Below are positions 8,486 to 17,488 of a stretch of 64,000 nucleotides of DNA, in pieces. The DNA comes from Mobilicoccus caccae. Lineage in GTDB: Bacteria > Actinomycetota > Actinomycetes > Actinomycetales > Dermatophilaceae. Below the pieces are notes generated by a model, which searched no databases, was not told where the DNA came from, and worked only from the letters and a program-made list of their open reading frames with translations. A program made the position numbers and the translations under genes. The stretch is taken from positions 682,001-746,000 of the forward strand of contig NZ_BSUO01000001.1 of the NCBI RefSeq assembly GCF_030161635.1. Direction: 5' to 3'. Numbering within the stretch: position 1 is the first letter of the stretch; each line of letters begins with the position of its first letter.

Positions 8486-9916
8486 GTGAAGATCCTCCGG
8501 CGCCTCAAGGACGGCTCGCTCCTCGGGGTGTCCGGTCGGGACATCACCTACCTCTCCTCCGGGGCGTTGATCTCGCAGATTGTCCTCGTCGTCGGCCAGA
8601 TCGTGACGGCCCGCCTGTACACCCCCGAGGAGTTCGGGCACTTCGCCGTCGTCCTCGCCTGGGCGAACATCCTGGCGGTGCTCGCCACGCTGCGCTACGA
8701 GACCGCGATCCCGTTGGCTGCCACCGACGAGGAGGCCGGCGCCCTGGCCAGGCTGTGTCTCATCACGTCCACGGTGACGTCGCTCGTGGTGATGACGCTC
8801 CTGTGGGCGAGCGCCACGTCCGGGGCCGAGCTGATCGCGACGCCCGGGGCGTGGTGGGGAGTTCCGCTGCTGTTGTGGGGAACCGCCGCATTCGCCGCCG
8901 TGCGGATGTTCGCGGGCCGCGCGGGCGCCTTCGGCCGCGTCGGTCGCGCCGGTGTGGTGGCCTCGGTCGGGCAGGTCGGGGTCCAGGTCGGTCTGGGCGT
9001 GGCCGGGGTGTCCTCGGGCCTCATCGCCGGCCAGGGCGTCGGGCGCGTGCTCAACGCCGCGTGGATCGGGGCCGGTGGGGCGCTCCGCTCCGGCGGATCG
9101 CTGCGCCAGGTGGTGACGCGGTGGAAGCGGATGCCGTTGCTCAACACGGTGCCGGCGCTGCTCAACGTCATCTCGGTCGGTGCGGTCGCGCCACTGGTGG
9201 CGCGGTGGTTCGGGGTGGCGCTTGCCGGCCAGTTCGGTTTCGCCACACGACTCCTGGCGGCCCCGGCGGTCCTGCTAGGTCAGGCCGTCTCCCAGGTGAT
9301 GTTCCCCAGGTTGGCGCGGCTGGAGCGCACGAGCGGTGAGGCGGGCGCGCAACTGCGCCGGGCCACCGAGGCGCTCACCCTGGTGTCGCTCCCGGTGTTC
9401 TCGGTGGTCTGGCTGCTGGGACCGGAGGCGTTCGCCGTCGTGTTCGGCGAGCAGTGGCGCGAGGCGGGGTTGCTCGCCGCGATCATGGCGCCCTGGCTCG
9501 CCGCGAACTTCGTCTCCTCGCCGCTGTCCACCTACGCCACGGTGCGCGATCAACTGGGCCGGATCCTGCTCATCTCCGTCGTCGAGGCGACCGTGCGGCT
9601 CGCGGGCCTGTACGCCGGTGTGAGCGCCGGATCCGCCATCGTCGGGATCGCTCTCTATTCGCTTGCGGGGCTGGGGATCTGCGTCGCGTTCACCGGGTGG
9701 GTGCTCGCCCTGGGTGGCGTCGGACGCCGCGGCCTGCTGCGTGATCTCGCAGTGCCCCTGGTGATCGCCGCTGCTGCCGCCGCCGTCTCGGTGGGGACGC
9801 GGTGGGCCGGAGCCCCGACGTGGGTGGTCGTCGCCGTCGGTGTCGCCGGCGTGCTGGCCGTCAGCGTTCCCTGCGCCCGTCGCGTGCTGCGACTGCTGCC
9901 CGGTAGATCGCGCTGA
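8486..9916 (+). CDS. Wzx-like polysaccharide flippase
   Basis: A 476-residue membrane protein with about 12-14 predicted spans and the opening pattern of the polysaccharide/MATE-type family (ITYLSSGALISQIVLVVGQI, then YTPEEFGHFAVVLAW). It would flip undecaprenyl-linked repeat units to the outer membrane face for the polymerase. GTG 8486 is preferred to an in-frame ATG 60 bases earlier, because KILRRLK is a usual short cytoplasmic start and a -10 box lies 6 bases before it. Divergent from the Wzz-like gene; its last 56 bases overlap the convergent glycosyltransferase ending at 9861. Confidence 0.85.
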   Translation: MKILRRLKDGSLLGVSGRDITYLSSGALISQIVLVVGQIVTARLYTPEEFGHFAVVLAWANILAVLATLRYETAIPLAATDEEAGALARLCLITSTVTSLVVMTLLWASATSGAELIATPGAWWGVPLLLWGTAAFAAVRMFAGRAGAFGRVGRAGVVASVGQVGVQVGLGVAGVSSGLIAGQGVGRVLNAAWIGAGGALRSGGSLRQVVTRWKRMPLLNTVPALLNVISVGAVAPLVARWFGVALAGQFGFATRLLAAPAVLLGQAVSQVMFPRLARLERTSGEAGAQLRRATEALTLVSLPVFSVVWLLGPEAFAVVFGEQWREAGLLAAIMAPWLAANFVSSPLSTYATVRDQLGRILLISVVEATVRLAGLYAGVSAGSAIVGIALYSLAGLGICVAFTGWVLALGGVGRRGLLRDLAVPLVIAAAAAAVSVGTRWAGAPTWVVVAVGVAGVLAVSVPCARRVLRLLPGRSR

Positions 9917-11099
9917 GTCTCGCCGCGACCTCGTCGGCCCCGAACCGGCGCTGCACCTGCGTGCGTCGCTCCGCATCGCTCGAGCCGACCTGCGCCGACG
10001 TGCCGGATTCGTCGTCGCCCAGGGCCTGCCGGATGCCGCCCCCCAGATCCTCCGGGGTGCTGTGGGTGACGAGCACCCCGGCGCCGGTGAACCACACGCT
10101 CTCGGGGCCGCCGCTGCGGACGGCCACGAACGGCACCCCCGAGGCGAGGCCCTCGATGAGGGTCATGCCGAAGGTCTCCACGGGACTCGCCGAGACGAGC
10201 AGGGCAGCTCCGCGCAGCACGCCCGCGACGTCGCTGCGACGCAGATGCCCCGTGAGCACGACCCGCTCATGCACCCCCAGTTCCCGTGCGGTGGTGGTCA
10301 ACCGGGACGCCTGAGGTCCGTCCCCGACGAGGACGAGGCGGTGGCGCTCGCGCAGGTGCGCCGGGAGGGCCGCGTAGGCGCGTACCAGGGTCTCCATGCC
10401 CTTGTGCGGCATGAGCGTGCCGATGCTGACGATGTCGCCGCGTACCGCCGCGTCGGGTGCGCGGAGGGTGAAGTCGGCGGGGAGCACGTTGGGCACGACC
10501 TCGACGTCGGTGGCCGGGATCGCCTCGGCCTGCCGGGGGCTCACGGCCACCACCCGCGCCGCGGCGCGGTACACCCGGGCGGCGGTACGCACCTCGCCGG
10601 CGGCGAGCTGACCGCGCAGGAACGCGCTGGAGTGCTCGGTGACGACGACCGGGACGTGGGTCTGCGCCCGGGCCGCGTAGCGCACCGCGGCGACCCCGGC
10701 GGGAAAGACGTTGTGGGCGTGGACGACCTCGGGGGCCGGGTCGAGCCGGCGCAGGTCACGCATCATAGTGGCGGTGGCCAGGGTTCGACCGACACCGTCG
10801 TGGGCCAGGCGGCCGAGGATCCGCCACCGGGCTCCCGTGGAGGCGGACTGCGCGGAATCGGGCAGTGCGGACTCGGGCAGTGCGGACTCGGGCTGCGCGG
10901 GGGCGGCGGCGTGTCCCGCAGGACGCCCGAGCCGGCCACGCACCCGGTTGGCGAGGCGGCGCAGCGTGGGCGGTTCGTGGTGGATGACGCACACCTGGTG
11001 ACCGGACCCGCGCAGGGCCTCGACCTGGTCGCGCACGAACATGGCCCGCTCGGGAGCGCGCCGGGTCGGGTACTCCCCGGTGACGACGGCGACCCGCAT
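9861..11099 (-). CDS. Family 4 glycosyltransferase
   Basis: A 412-residue GT-B enzyme. Signature parts are VVHAHNVFPAGVAA, VVVTEHSSAFLRGQ, VSIGTLMPHKGMETLVRAY, LVLVGDGPQ and the donor-site motif SPVETFGMTLIEGLASGVP (E-x7-E). Residues about 75-90 are a short low-complexity linker coded by a 15-bp repeat (two perfect units at 10861-10890, reading PESAL-like). Its ATG shares one base with the upstream stop (TGATG, 11097-11101), so it is the last cistron of the 9861-17378 operon. It ends inside the 3' end of the convergent flippase gene. Confidence 0.9.
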   Translation of the reverse strand: MRVAVVTGEYPTRRAPERAMFVRDQVEALRGSGHQVCVIHHEPPTLRRLANRVRGRLGRPAGHAAAPAQPESALPESALPDSAQSASTGARWRILGRLAHDGVGRTLATATMMRDLRRLDPAPEVVHAHNVFPAGVAAVRYAARAQTHVPVVVTEHSSAFLRGQLAAGEVRTAARVYRAAARVVAVSPRQAEAIPATDVEVVPNVLPADFTLRAPDAAVRGDIVSIGTLMPHKGMETLVRAYAALPAHLRERHRLVLVGDGPQASRLTTTARELGVHERVVLTGHLRRSDVAGVLRGAALLVSASPVETFGMTLIEGLASGVPFVAVRSGGPESVWFTGAGVLVTHSTPEDLGGGIRQALGDDESGTSAQVGSSDAERRTQVQRRFGADEVAARLSAIYRAAVAARDGRRER

Positions 11100-12073
11100 C
11101 AGCGCCCGCGCCAACCCGTGAGCGGCGTCAGCAACCGGCTGCGCACCCGCCAGAGGACCGGGTGTGACATCGAGGCGAGCGCGATCCGGTCGACCGGGGG
11201 CAGATCCGCATGCAGGAGTCGCAGGGTGCGGCCCTCGTGACGCAGCCGTTCGGCCTCCCGTTCGGCCGCGAAGCGGTGCCGGTACTCCTCGGGCAGGACG
11301 AACCGCTCGGTGGACAGGAGCGCGTCGTAGGCCGTCATGCGGGCGTGGATGGCACGGTCCATCGCCGCGAACGACTTGTTGCGGGGGTTGGAGTTGCCCG
11401 CGTGACGGCGGTAGCGGGTGACGACGTCGGTGGCGTCGACGCGCACCTCGGCGAGCGCGTCGGCGGCGTTGCCCATCCAGATGTCCTCGGAGACCAGGTG
11501 TTCGGGCAGGGGCATGACCAGCTCCGCGAGGGCGCGGGTCATGGTGATCGAGCCGCCCGACATGCTGCCTCGGCGACCGCGGGGCACCACCGTCTCGGCC
11601 CGCGCGGCAGTGTCGGAGGCCTCGGACGGGCCAGGCCCCGCAGACGCCTCGACCAGCAGCGCCAGTTTGAAGAACCCGACGGCCCGGCTGCGCACGTGCG
11701 GCCCGACGGCGCGGACGCGGGCGGCGAGGGAGTCGGGGGGCATGAGGTCGTCGCCGCCGAGGTGGCACAGCAGGTCGCCGGTGCTGTGCGCGTAGGCGAG
11801 GTTGAAGGCGGCGTTCTTGCCGAGCGCCTCGCCCGTGCCGAGCAGACGCACCCGCTCGTCGCGGTCGGCGTACTCGCGGGCGATGGTGGCCGTGCGGTCG
11901 GTCGACCCGTCGTCGACCAGCAGCAACTCGAACTCGGCGTGCGTCTGCGCCAGCACGCTGTCGAGCATCGCCGCCAGGTGCGCCTCCTCGTCGCGCACCG
12001 GCGACATGATCGACACCCGGACGGACGGATCGGGCGGGGGCATCGGCGTGCGGTGCTCGACGAGCAGGCTCAT
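11099..12073 (-). CDS. Family 2 glycosyltransferase
   Basis: A 324-residue GT-A enzyme with SVRVSIMSPVRDEEAHL, LLLVDDGSTDRTATIA, GKNAAFNLAYAHSTGD and LLCHLGGDDLMPPDSL (metal-binding DD), ending with an acceptor-side region without membrane spans. The ATG at 12073 overlaps the TGA of wecB as ATGA, which fixes this start over one 11 codons upstream. It would add one sugar of the repeat unit in the cytoplasm; the acceptor is unknown. Confidence 0.88.
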   Translation of the reverse strand: MSLLVEHRTPMPPPDPSVRVSIMSPVRDEEAHLAAMLDSVLAQTHAEFELLLVDDGSTDRTATIAREYADRDERVRLLGTGEALGKNAAFNLAYAHSTGDLLCHLGGDDLMPPDSLAARVRAVGPHVRSRAVGFFKLALLVEASAGPGPSEASDTAARAETVVPRGRRGSMSGGSITMTRALAELVMPLPEHLVSEDIWMGNAADALAEVRVDATDVVTRYRRHAGNSNPRNKSFAAMDRAIHARMTAYDALLSTERFVLPEEYRHRFAAEREAERLRHEGRTLRLLHADLPPVDRIALASMSHPVLWRVRSRLLTPLTGWRGR

Positions 12074-13230
12074 CGTGGGGGCCCCTGGTCGCGGATCCCC
12101 GCCCACTCACGGTGCCGGCGGTGGGTCGACAGGATGAAGCGGACGGCCCGTTGGGAGCAGTTGTCGATGGCGTAGTCGGCGGGCAGGACGGCGTCGGTGT
12201 GGTGGTCGGGGCCGATGGCCGCCACCGCGTCGCGGATCCCCTCGACGACGCTCACCGGGTCCAGGCCGGTCATGACGATCGCGCCGGTGTCGAGGGCCTC
12301 GGGCCGTTCGATGGAGTCGCGCAGCGTCACCGCGGGGAAGCGCAGCAGCGAGGACTCCTCGCTGATCGTGCCGGAGTCCGACAGCACGCACAGGGCGTCC
12401 TGCTGCAGGCGCACGTAGTCGATGAACCCGATCGGCGGGTGGAACGTGATGCCCGAGAGGTCGATGTCCTCCGCGCCCGGTCGCGCCGCGAGCAGGTCGA
12501 GGCGCTTGCGCGTGCGCGGGTGGGTCGACACGAGCACCGGCACCTCGAAGGTGTCCCGGGCGGCGACCAACGCGCGCAACAGGGCCGACAGGCGTCCGGG
12601 GTCGTCGACGTTCTCCTCCCGGTGCGCCGAGACCAGCAGGTACCCGCGCGGATCGAGACCGAGGTCGGTGGCGGCGGTGCTCGCCGCGAACGCCTCGGCG
12701 TGGTGGTCGAGCACCTCCTTCATCGGGGAGCCCGTGAGCAGGATGCGGCGGGGGTGCAGCCCCTCGGCCAACAGGTTGCGGCGCGCGTGCTCGGTGTAGA
12801 CGAGGTTGAAGTCGGCGACGTGGTCGACCAGGCGGCGGTTGGTCTCCTCGGGGACGTTCTCGTCGAAGCAGCGGTTGCCGGCCTCCATGTGGTACACGGG
12901 GATGCGCATGCGCTTGGCCATGATCGAGGCGATCGCGGAGTTCGTGTCACCGAGGATGAGCACCGCGTCGGGCCGCTCGGCGGCGAGCACCTGCTCGGAT
13001 TTGATCAACGTCTCACCGAGCACCCGCCCGAGGCTGGAGGTGTCGACCTCGAGGAAGTGGTCCGGCCGGCGGATGCCCAACTCGTCGAAGAAGATCCCGT
13101 TGAGTTCGTAGTCGTAGTTCTGCCCCGTGTGGACCAGGACGTGCTCGCACGTGCGGTCGAGGCGGTTCATGACCCGCGACAGACGGATGATCTCCGGCCG
13201 GGTGCCGACGATCGTCATGACCTTGGTCAT
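12070..13230 (-). CDS. wecB: Non-hydrolysing UDP-sugar 2-epimerase, CapG/WecB type
   Basis: A 386-residue epimerase of the UDP-GlcNAc 2-epimerase family: VGTRPEIIRLSRVM at the start, LVHTGQNYDYELNGIFF, ILGDTNSAIA, YHMEAGNRCFDENVPEETNR (active-site region), SAHREENVD and LSDSGTISEES. Sequence alone would allow WecB, but capE and capF lie in the same operon, so it most likely acts as CapG: it converts UDP-2-acetamido-2,6-dideoxy-L-talose to UDP-L-FucNAc. Overlaps its neighbours by ATGA on both sides (13227-13230 and 12070-12073). Confidence 0.92.
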   Translation of the reverse strand: MTKVMTIVGTRPEIIRLSRVMNRLDRTCEHVLVHTGQNYDYELNGIFFDELGIRRPDHFLEVDTSSLGRVLGETLIKSEQVLAAERPDAVLILGDTNSAIASIMAKRMRIPVYHMEAGNRCFDENVPEETNRRLVDHVADFNLVYTEHARRNLLAEGLHPRRILLTGSPMKEVLDHHAEAFAASTAATDLGLDPRGYLLVSAHREENVDDPGRLSALLRALVAARDTFEVPVLVSTHPRTRKRLDLLAARPGAEDIDLSGITFHPPIGFIDYVRLQQDALCVLSDSGTISEESSLLRFPAVTLRDSIERPEALDTGAIVMTGLDPVSVVEGIRDAVAAIGPDHHTDAVLPADYAIDNCSQRAVRFILSTHRRHREWAGIRDQGPPR

Positions 13231-13894
13231 CGACTACTCCTTCGCTTCGGTCGGGTCGGGCTCTGGGTCGGGCCGGGCTCGTGCAACGCGGCCAGGTCGC
13301 GTTCGTACCGCAGGAGCCGGCGTCCTTCGGGGGTGGTCGTCGTCTCGCTCTCCACCCATCCGCATCGACGATAGAAGGCTCGCACGGCGTCGTTGTCGTC
13401 GTGGTCCGTCTGCAGATAGGCTCGTCGGGAACCTGCCACCGCGGCGCCGGCGCACCAGCGCTGCTGGAGGGCGGCACCGACGCCCGTTCCCGCGACCGAG
13501 GGGTCCACGACGATCGAGGAGAGCAGGGAGAACGACGGGTCGGGGGCGTCACCCCGGTAGGTGAGGCCGCGCACCAGCCGCGGCACCGATCTCGGGGACG
13601 TGAGAGCCCCCGAACTCCCGCCAGGGCGAACGCGAGACCACGCCGGCGGAGCAGTCGTCCGTAGAACCCCGCCGGTCGGGTCGTCCCCACCACGACACCC
13701 ACGGGGCGACCGCTCGCCAGGCGCGCCACGACCGCCACGGCCGTGGGGTCGTCGAGGTGGCCGCGGTAGAACTCGCGCAGGAAGGGCAGGCCGAGGCTGG
13801 TGAGGAAGAACCCGGGGAATCCCCGCCGGTGGATCCGCGCCAGCTCGGCGACGTCACTGGTCCGCAGGCCGGTGTAGGTGAGCTCCGGGTTCAT
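13227..13894 (-). CDS. GNAT-family N-acetyltransferase (frameshifted as given)
   Basis: Restored, about 222 residues: an N-terminal helix pair with AELARIHRRGFPGFFLTSLG, a strand FVGVVVG-like segment, the acetyl-CoA pyrophosphate loop VDPSVAGTGVGAALQQ (Q/R-x-x-G-x-G/A), and a C-terminal TDHDDNDAVRAFYRRCGW typical of GNAT enzymes. One base is missing near the C5 run 13607-13611. Overlaps both neighbours by ATGA. Within a sugar-nucleotide operon it could acetylate an amino sugar, but its place between capF and capG is unusual and the substrate is not known. Confidence 0.75.
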
Positions 13895-15057
13895 GACGCC
13901 GCCGACGTGGGGCGATCGCGCCCGGTGAGAACCGGCAGCGGGTAGGTGTCGGGCCGATCGGGGTCGAAGAGTTCGTTGGTCCAGAAGGACGTCACGAGCT
14001 CGTCGTCGCCGATGTTCTCGATGGAGTGGGTCCAGTGCGTCGGCATGTCGATCACCGCCGGTTCGTCTCCGGTGACACGGAACTCGAGGACCTCGTCGGA
14101 GAGCACACGGCGCAGGCGGATGAGGCCGGTGCCCGAGAGCACCTGGAACCGTTCGATCTTGTGCAGGTGCACGTGGTCGCCGCGGGTGAACCCCGGGTTG
14201 GTGCTCGACACGAACGCCTGCCCGGTGCCGCCGTGCACCCGGATGGTCTCCACGAGCGTGCCCCGCTGGTCGGAGCGGGGGACCGGCCGCAGCGGGTAGG
14301 CCTGCGGCCACATCGCGGCGCGCAGGGTGTTGAACAGGTGGACGTCGAACTCGCCGGTCAGCGCAGGGATCTCACCGACCGGCGCGTAGATCCGGTGCAT
14401 GTGCGTGAACCGCTGCGCAACCTCGGAGATCAGCGTCGGCCGTCCCGGTGGGCGGATCGGCTCGGAGCCGCCCGTCGTGCTCACCTCGTCGGTGTCCATC
14501 GCGGCCAGCAGGGCCGCGGCGGCGTCCTGCACGTGGAGCAGCGGGAGTTCGCGGTCGCCGACGATCTTCGGGGTACCACCGGTCGCGACGAGGTGGGCGA
14601 ACGTGGCGACGAAGCTGTTGTAGTGGGGCCGGCCGTGCTCGCCGAACAGACCGGTGAACCGCACCTCGCGCACGGCCGCGCCGGCGCGCTCACCCCAGGC
14701 GCGTAGCACGTCGCCCGCGCGGCGTTTGCCCGTCGCGTAGGGGGAGTCGGCGCCCCAGTGTCCTTCGTCGACATAGGTGCTCCCGGCATAGACGACCGTC
14801 GGTGTCGCGCGCGCCGCCTCCAGCGCCCGCACGAGCTCCTCGGCGAGGGCGGTGTTGCCGTCGGCGAGATCCGCGTCGTCGCCCCGGTTGTACCCGGCGA
14901 GGTGCAGGACGGCGTCGGCGTCGCACAGCAGGTCGGGCAGGGCCTCCCACTGCGCGCGTCCGACGGGGACGACCACGTCGTCGGGCCGGGTCAGCAGCAG
15001 CCGGGTGCGGGTGTGCAGGCCGAGGAATCCGTTCGCCCCGGTGACGACGATGCGCAT
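13891..15057 (-). CDS. capF: CapF-like bifunctional reductase/epimerase of UDP-L-FucNAc synthesis
   Basis: A 388-residue fusion. Residues 1-265 form an extended SDR domain: VVTGANGFLGLHTRTRL for NADPH binding, CDADAVLHLAGYNRG, and VVYAGSTYVDEGHWGADSPYA near the active site. Residues about 275-370 form a cupin with the metal/imidazole cluster GDHVHLHKIERFQVLSG and THWTHSIENIGDDEL. This is the two-domain layout of Staphylococcus CapF/WbjC, which epimerises C3 and reduces C4 of the CapE product. Overlaps capE by one base (TGATG). Confidence 0.93.
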   Translation of the reverse strand: MRIVVTGANGFLGLHTRTRLLLTRPDDVVVPVGRAQWEALPDLLCDADAVLHLAGYNRGDDADLADGNTALAEELVRALEAARATPTVVYAGSTYVDEGHWGADSPYATGKRRAGDVLRAWGERAGAAVREVRFTGLFGEHGRPHYNSFVATFAHLVATGGTPKIVGDRELPLLHVQDAAAALLAAMDTDEVSTTGGSEPIRPPGRPTLISEVAQRFTHMHRIYAPVGEIPALTGEFDVHLFNTLRAAMWPQAYPLRPVPRSDQRGTLVETIRVHGGTGQAFVSSTNPGFTRGDHVHLHKIERFQVLSGTGLIRLRRVLSDEVLEFRVTGDEPAVIDMPTHWTHSIENIGDDELVTSFWTNELFDPDRPDTYPLPVLTGRDRPTSAAS

Positions 15058-16096
15058 CAGCGGCCCTCCCGGGAGGCGCGGAGCACCTGCACCTCGGGGA
15101 GCGTCATCAGCAGGTCGACGGCGCCGTCCACGTCGAGACGCTCGGTGTTCTCCGAGGTGTAGTCGTCCTGGGTGCTCGCCCGCGGATCGCCCTCCTCGAA
15201 GTACGGCGCATAGTCCATCGAGCGCGCATCGACCGGCACGCGGAAGTAGTCGCCCTCGTCGACGGCGGTGGCGCGCTCCTCGCGGGACAGCAGGGTCTCG
15301 TGCAGCTTCTCGCCGTGGCGGGTGCCGATGATCTGGAGGGGGTGGTCGGGCACGCCCATCACCGTGGCGACCGCACGCGCGAGGGTCTCGACGGTGCTCG
15401 CCGGGGCCTTGCGGACGAACAGATCGCCGGGCCGGGCGTGGGTGAAGGCGTACTCCACGAGATCGACCGACTCCGACAACGACATGAGGAAGCGGGTCAT
15501 CGCCGGATCGGTGATCGTCATGGGCTCCCCGGCGCGGATCTGTTGCACGAACAGCGGGATCACCGACCCGCGCGAGTACATCACGTTGCCGTAGCGCGTG
15601 ACGCTCACGGTCGTGGACGCCTCGGGGTGGCGGCGGGCGAAGGCCTGCGCGGTCTTCTCCATCAGCGCCTTGCTCATGCCCATGGCGTTGACGGGGTAGA
15701 CGGCCTTGTCGGTGGAGAGGCACACGAGCCCGCGAACCCCGGCGGCGTGCGCGGCGTCGATGACGTTGCCGCTGCCCACGACGTTGGTCTTGACCGCCTG
15801 ATCGGGAAAGAACTCACAACTCGGGACCTGTTTGAGGGCCGCCGCGTGGAACGCGAAGTCGGCGCCGACGAACGCCGCGTCGACACTCGCGCGGTCGCGG
15901 ACGTCGCCGAGGAAGAACCGCAGCCGCGGATCGGCGAAGGCGACACGCATGTCGTGCTGCTTGGCCTCGTCGCGCGAGAGCACGTGAACCGCGGCCACGT
16001 CGAGGGCGAGCAGATGCCGGGCCATCGTCGACCCGAACGACCCCGTCCCACCCGTGATCGCGACGGTCGCCCCCGCAGGTGCGTGTGGTCGATCAC
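15057..16096 (-). CDS. capE: CapE-like UDP-GlcNAc 4,6-dehydratase/5-epimerase (frameshifted as given)
   Basis: Restored, about 346 residues. ATVAITGGTGSFGSTM is the NAD-binding loop; HAAALKQVPSCEFFP, LSTDKAVYPVNAMGMSK (Tyr of YxxxK replaced by Met, as in CapE/WbjB) and SRGSVIPLF are family hallmarks. First step from UDP-GlcNAc to UDP-L-FucNAc. One base is missing at the C5 run 16070-16074, which cuts off the NAD loop from the start codon. GTG 16096 is chosen because GGGAGGG lies 7-8 bases upstream, just after the stop of the preceding glycosyltransferase at 16113. Confidence 0.85.
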
Positions 16097-16112
16097 CGCG
16101 AAACCCTCCCGC

Positions 16113-17378
16113 TCATCGGACGCTCGCACGAGCCGCCTCCAGATGCTCTTCCGCCCGATCCAGCGCGCGGGCCAGACCGAAGTGCCGTTCGTAGTGGCTG
16201 CGTGCACCGTGACCGCGGGCAGCGAGCCCGCCACGTCCACTGTTGCACACCAGTCGCATCGCGCCGGTCAGGCCCGCGACGTCGCCCGAGCCCACGGCCC
16301 ACCCGGCTCCGGAGTCGGCGACCACCTGCCGGATGTCGCCGTCGGCGGCGACGAGGATCGCCTTGCCCGCCGCGAGGGTGGCCTGGGTCTTGCTCGGCAT
16401 CGTGATGCGGGTCAGTGGCGTGGCGGCCAGGCCGACGAAGCAGACGTCGGCGGCAGCCATGAGCACCGGCATCTGCGACTGGGGGACCCGGCCGGGGACG
16501 AGGATCCGCCCGGCGGGCGCCGTCTTCGCGGCCCGCGCGCGCAGTGCCTCCTCGGCGACGCCCGACCCGGCGACGACCACGCGCAGGCGGGGGTCGTCCA
16601 CCGCGGCGGCGGCGTCGATCAGCGTCTCCAGGCCCTGGGCGTGCCCGAGCGCGCCGGCGTAGAGCACGAGGACGTCCTCCGGTCCGATGCCGAGCCCCTC
16701 GCGCCACTGCTCGCCGAGCCGGCGGGTGGCGTCGTCGGCGGGGGAGAACGTCGACTCCTCGGCCCACATCGGCGCGTAGGCGAGCTTGTGCTCCGGGACG
16801 CCCCGATCGCGCAGCACGTCGTGGACGCCGGGGGAGATGTAGGTGACCTTGGCCGACGCGGCGTACATCGCCGCACACCAGCGGTGCAGTCCGGCGTCCA
16901 CGACCCGTCCGATCCCCGGGTGCGACGGCGCGAACCCACCCGCGGTGAGCGTGTCGGGCCACAGGTCGGCGACATGACAGACGAGCGGGATCCCGAGCGC
17001 GTGGCGGGCCGCCAGCATGGGCGGGGCGATCGTGATCGGCGAGTAGTTGACCCAGATCGCGTCCGCACCCCGCACCGCCGACAGACCGTTGACCAGCGCG
17101 CTGGCGCCGAAGGAGGCGTAGTTCGCCATCCGCCGCGCCGCGCTGCCGTCGTGGCTCGGGTAGAGGGCGACCCGGGTGACGCTCACGCCGTCCTCCACCC
17201 GACGCCGGCGGCGCGTCATCGTCCAGCCCTGCGGCAACCGGCCGGTGGGGTAGTTGGGAAACCCGGTGAGCACCGACACCTGATGGCCCCGGGCGGCCAG
17301 ACCGCGCGCCAGGGTGGCGGGCAGGGCGGCGGGCCCCGGCTCGGGGTCGTACCACTGGGTCAGCAGTCCGATCCGCAC
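16113..17378 (-). CDS. WbuB-like glycosyltransferase (putative L-FucNAc transferase)
   Basis: A 421-residue family 4 enzyme of the WbuB group: LLTQWYDPEPGP then VSVLTGFPNYPTGRLPQGW at the N-terminus, CHVADLWPDTL in the middle, LYAGALGHAQGLETLIDAA at the domain junction, and a C-terminal KTQATLAAGKAILV donor region. WbuB of E. coli O26 is assigned as FucNAc transferase; next to capEFG that role is likely here, by inference. It is the first cistron of the seven-gene minus-strand operon. It starts at GTG 17378, 110 bases from the divergent aminotransferase gene. Confidence 0.85.
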   Translation of the reverse strand: MRIGLLTQWYDPEPGPAALPATLARGLAARGHQVSVLTGFPNYPTGRLPQGWTMTRRRRRVEDGVSVTRVALYPSHDGSAARRMANYASFGASALVNGLSAVRGADAIWVNYSPITIAPPMLAARHALGIPLVCHVADLWPDTLTAGGFAPSHPGIGRVVDAGLHRWCAAMYAASAKVTYISPGVHDVLRDRGVPEHKLAYAPMWAEESTFSPADDATRRLGEQWREGLGIGPEDVLVLYAGALGHAQGLETLIDAAAAVDDPRLRVVVAGSGVAEEALRARAAKTAPAGRILVPGRVPQSQMPVLMAAADVCFVGLAATPLTRITMPSKTQATLAAGKAILVAADGDIRQVVADSGAGWAVGSGDVAGLTGAMRLVCNSGRGGLAARGHGARSHYERHFGLARALDRAEEHLEAARASVR

Positions 17379-17476
17379 GGGCAGCTCCGATGGGTCGAGG
17401 GACGGATGCCGGTGACCGGATCGTCGCGGCCGGCTCCCTGCGTGAGTCGCCGCCGCCCGGGCCTCCGACCAGGCAC

Positions 17477-17482
17477 TATCGT
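17477..17482 (+). promoter_or_regulatory. -10 element TATCGT for a leaderless mRNA
   Basis: TATCGT, 6 bases, then the GTG at 17489 of the aminotransferase gene. No Shine-Dalgarno precedes that GTG. Confidence 0.6.
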
Positions 17483-17488
17483 AGCCGT

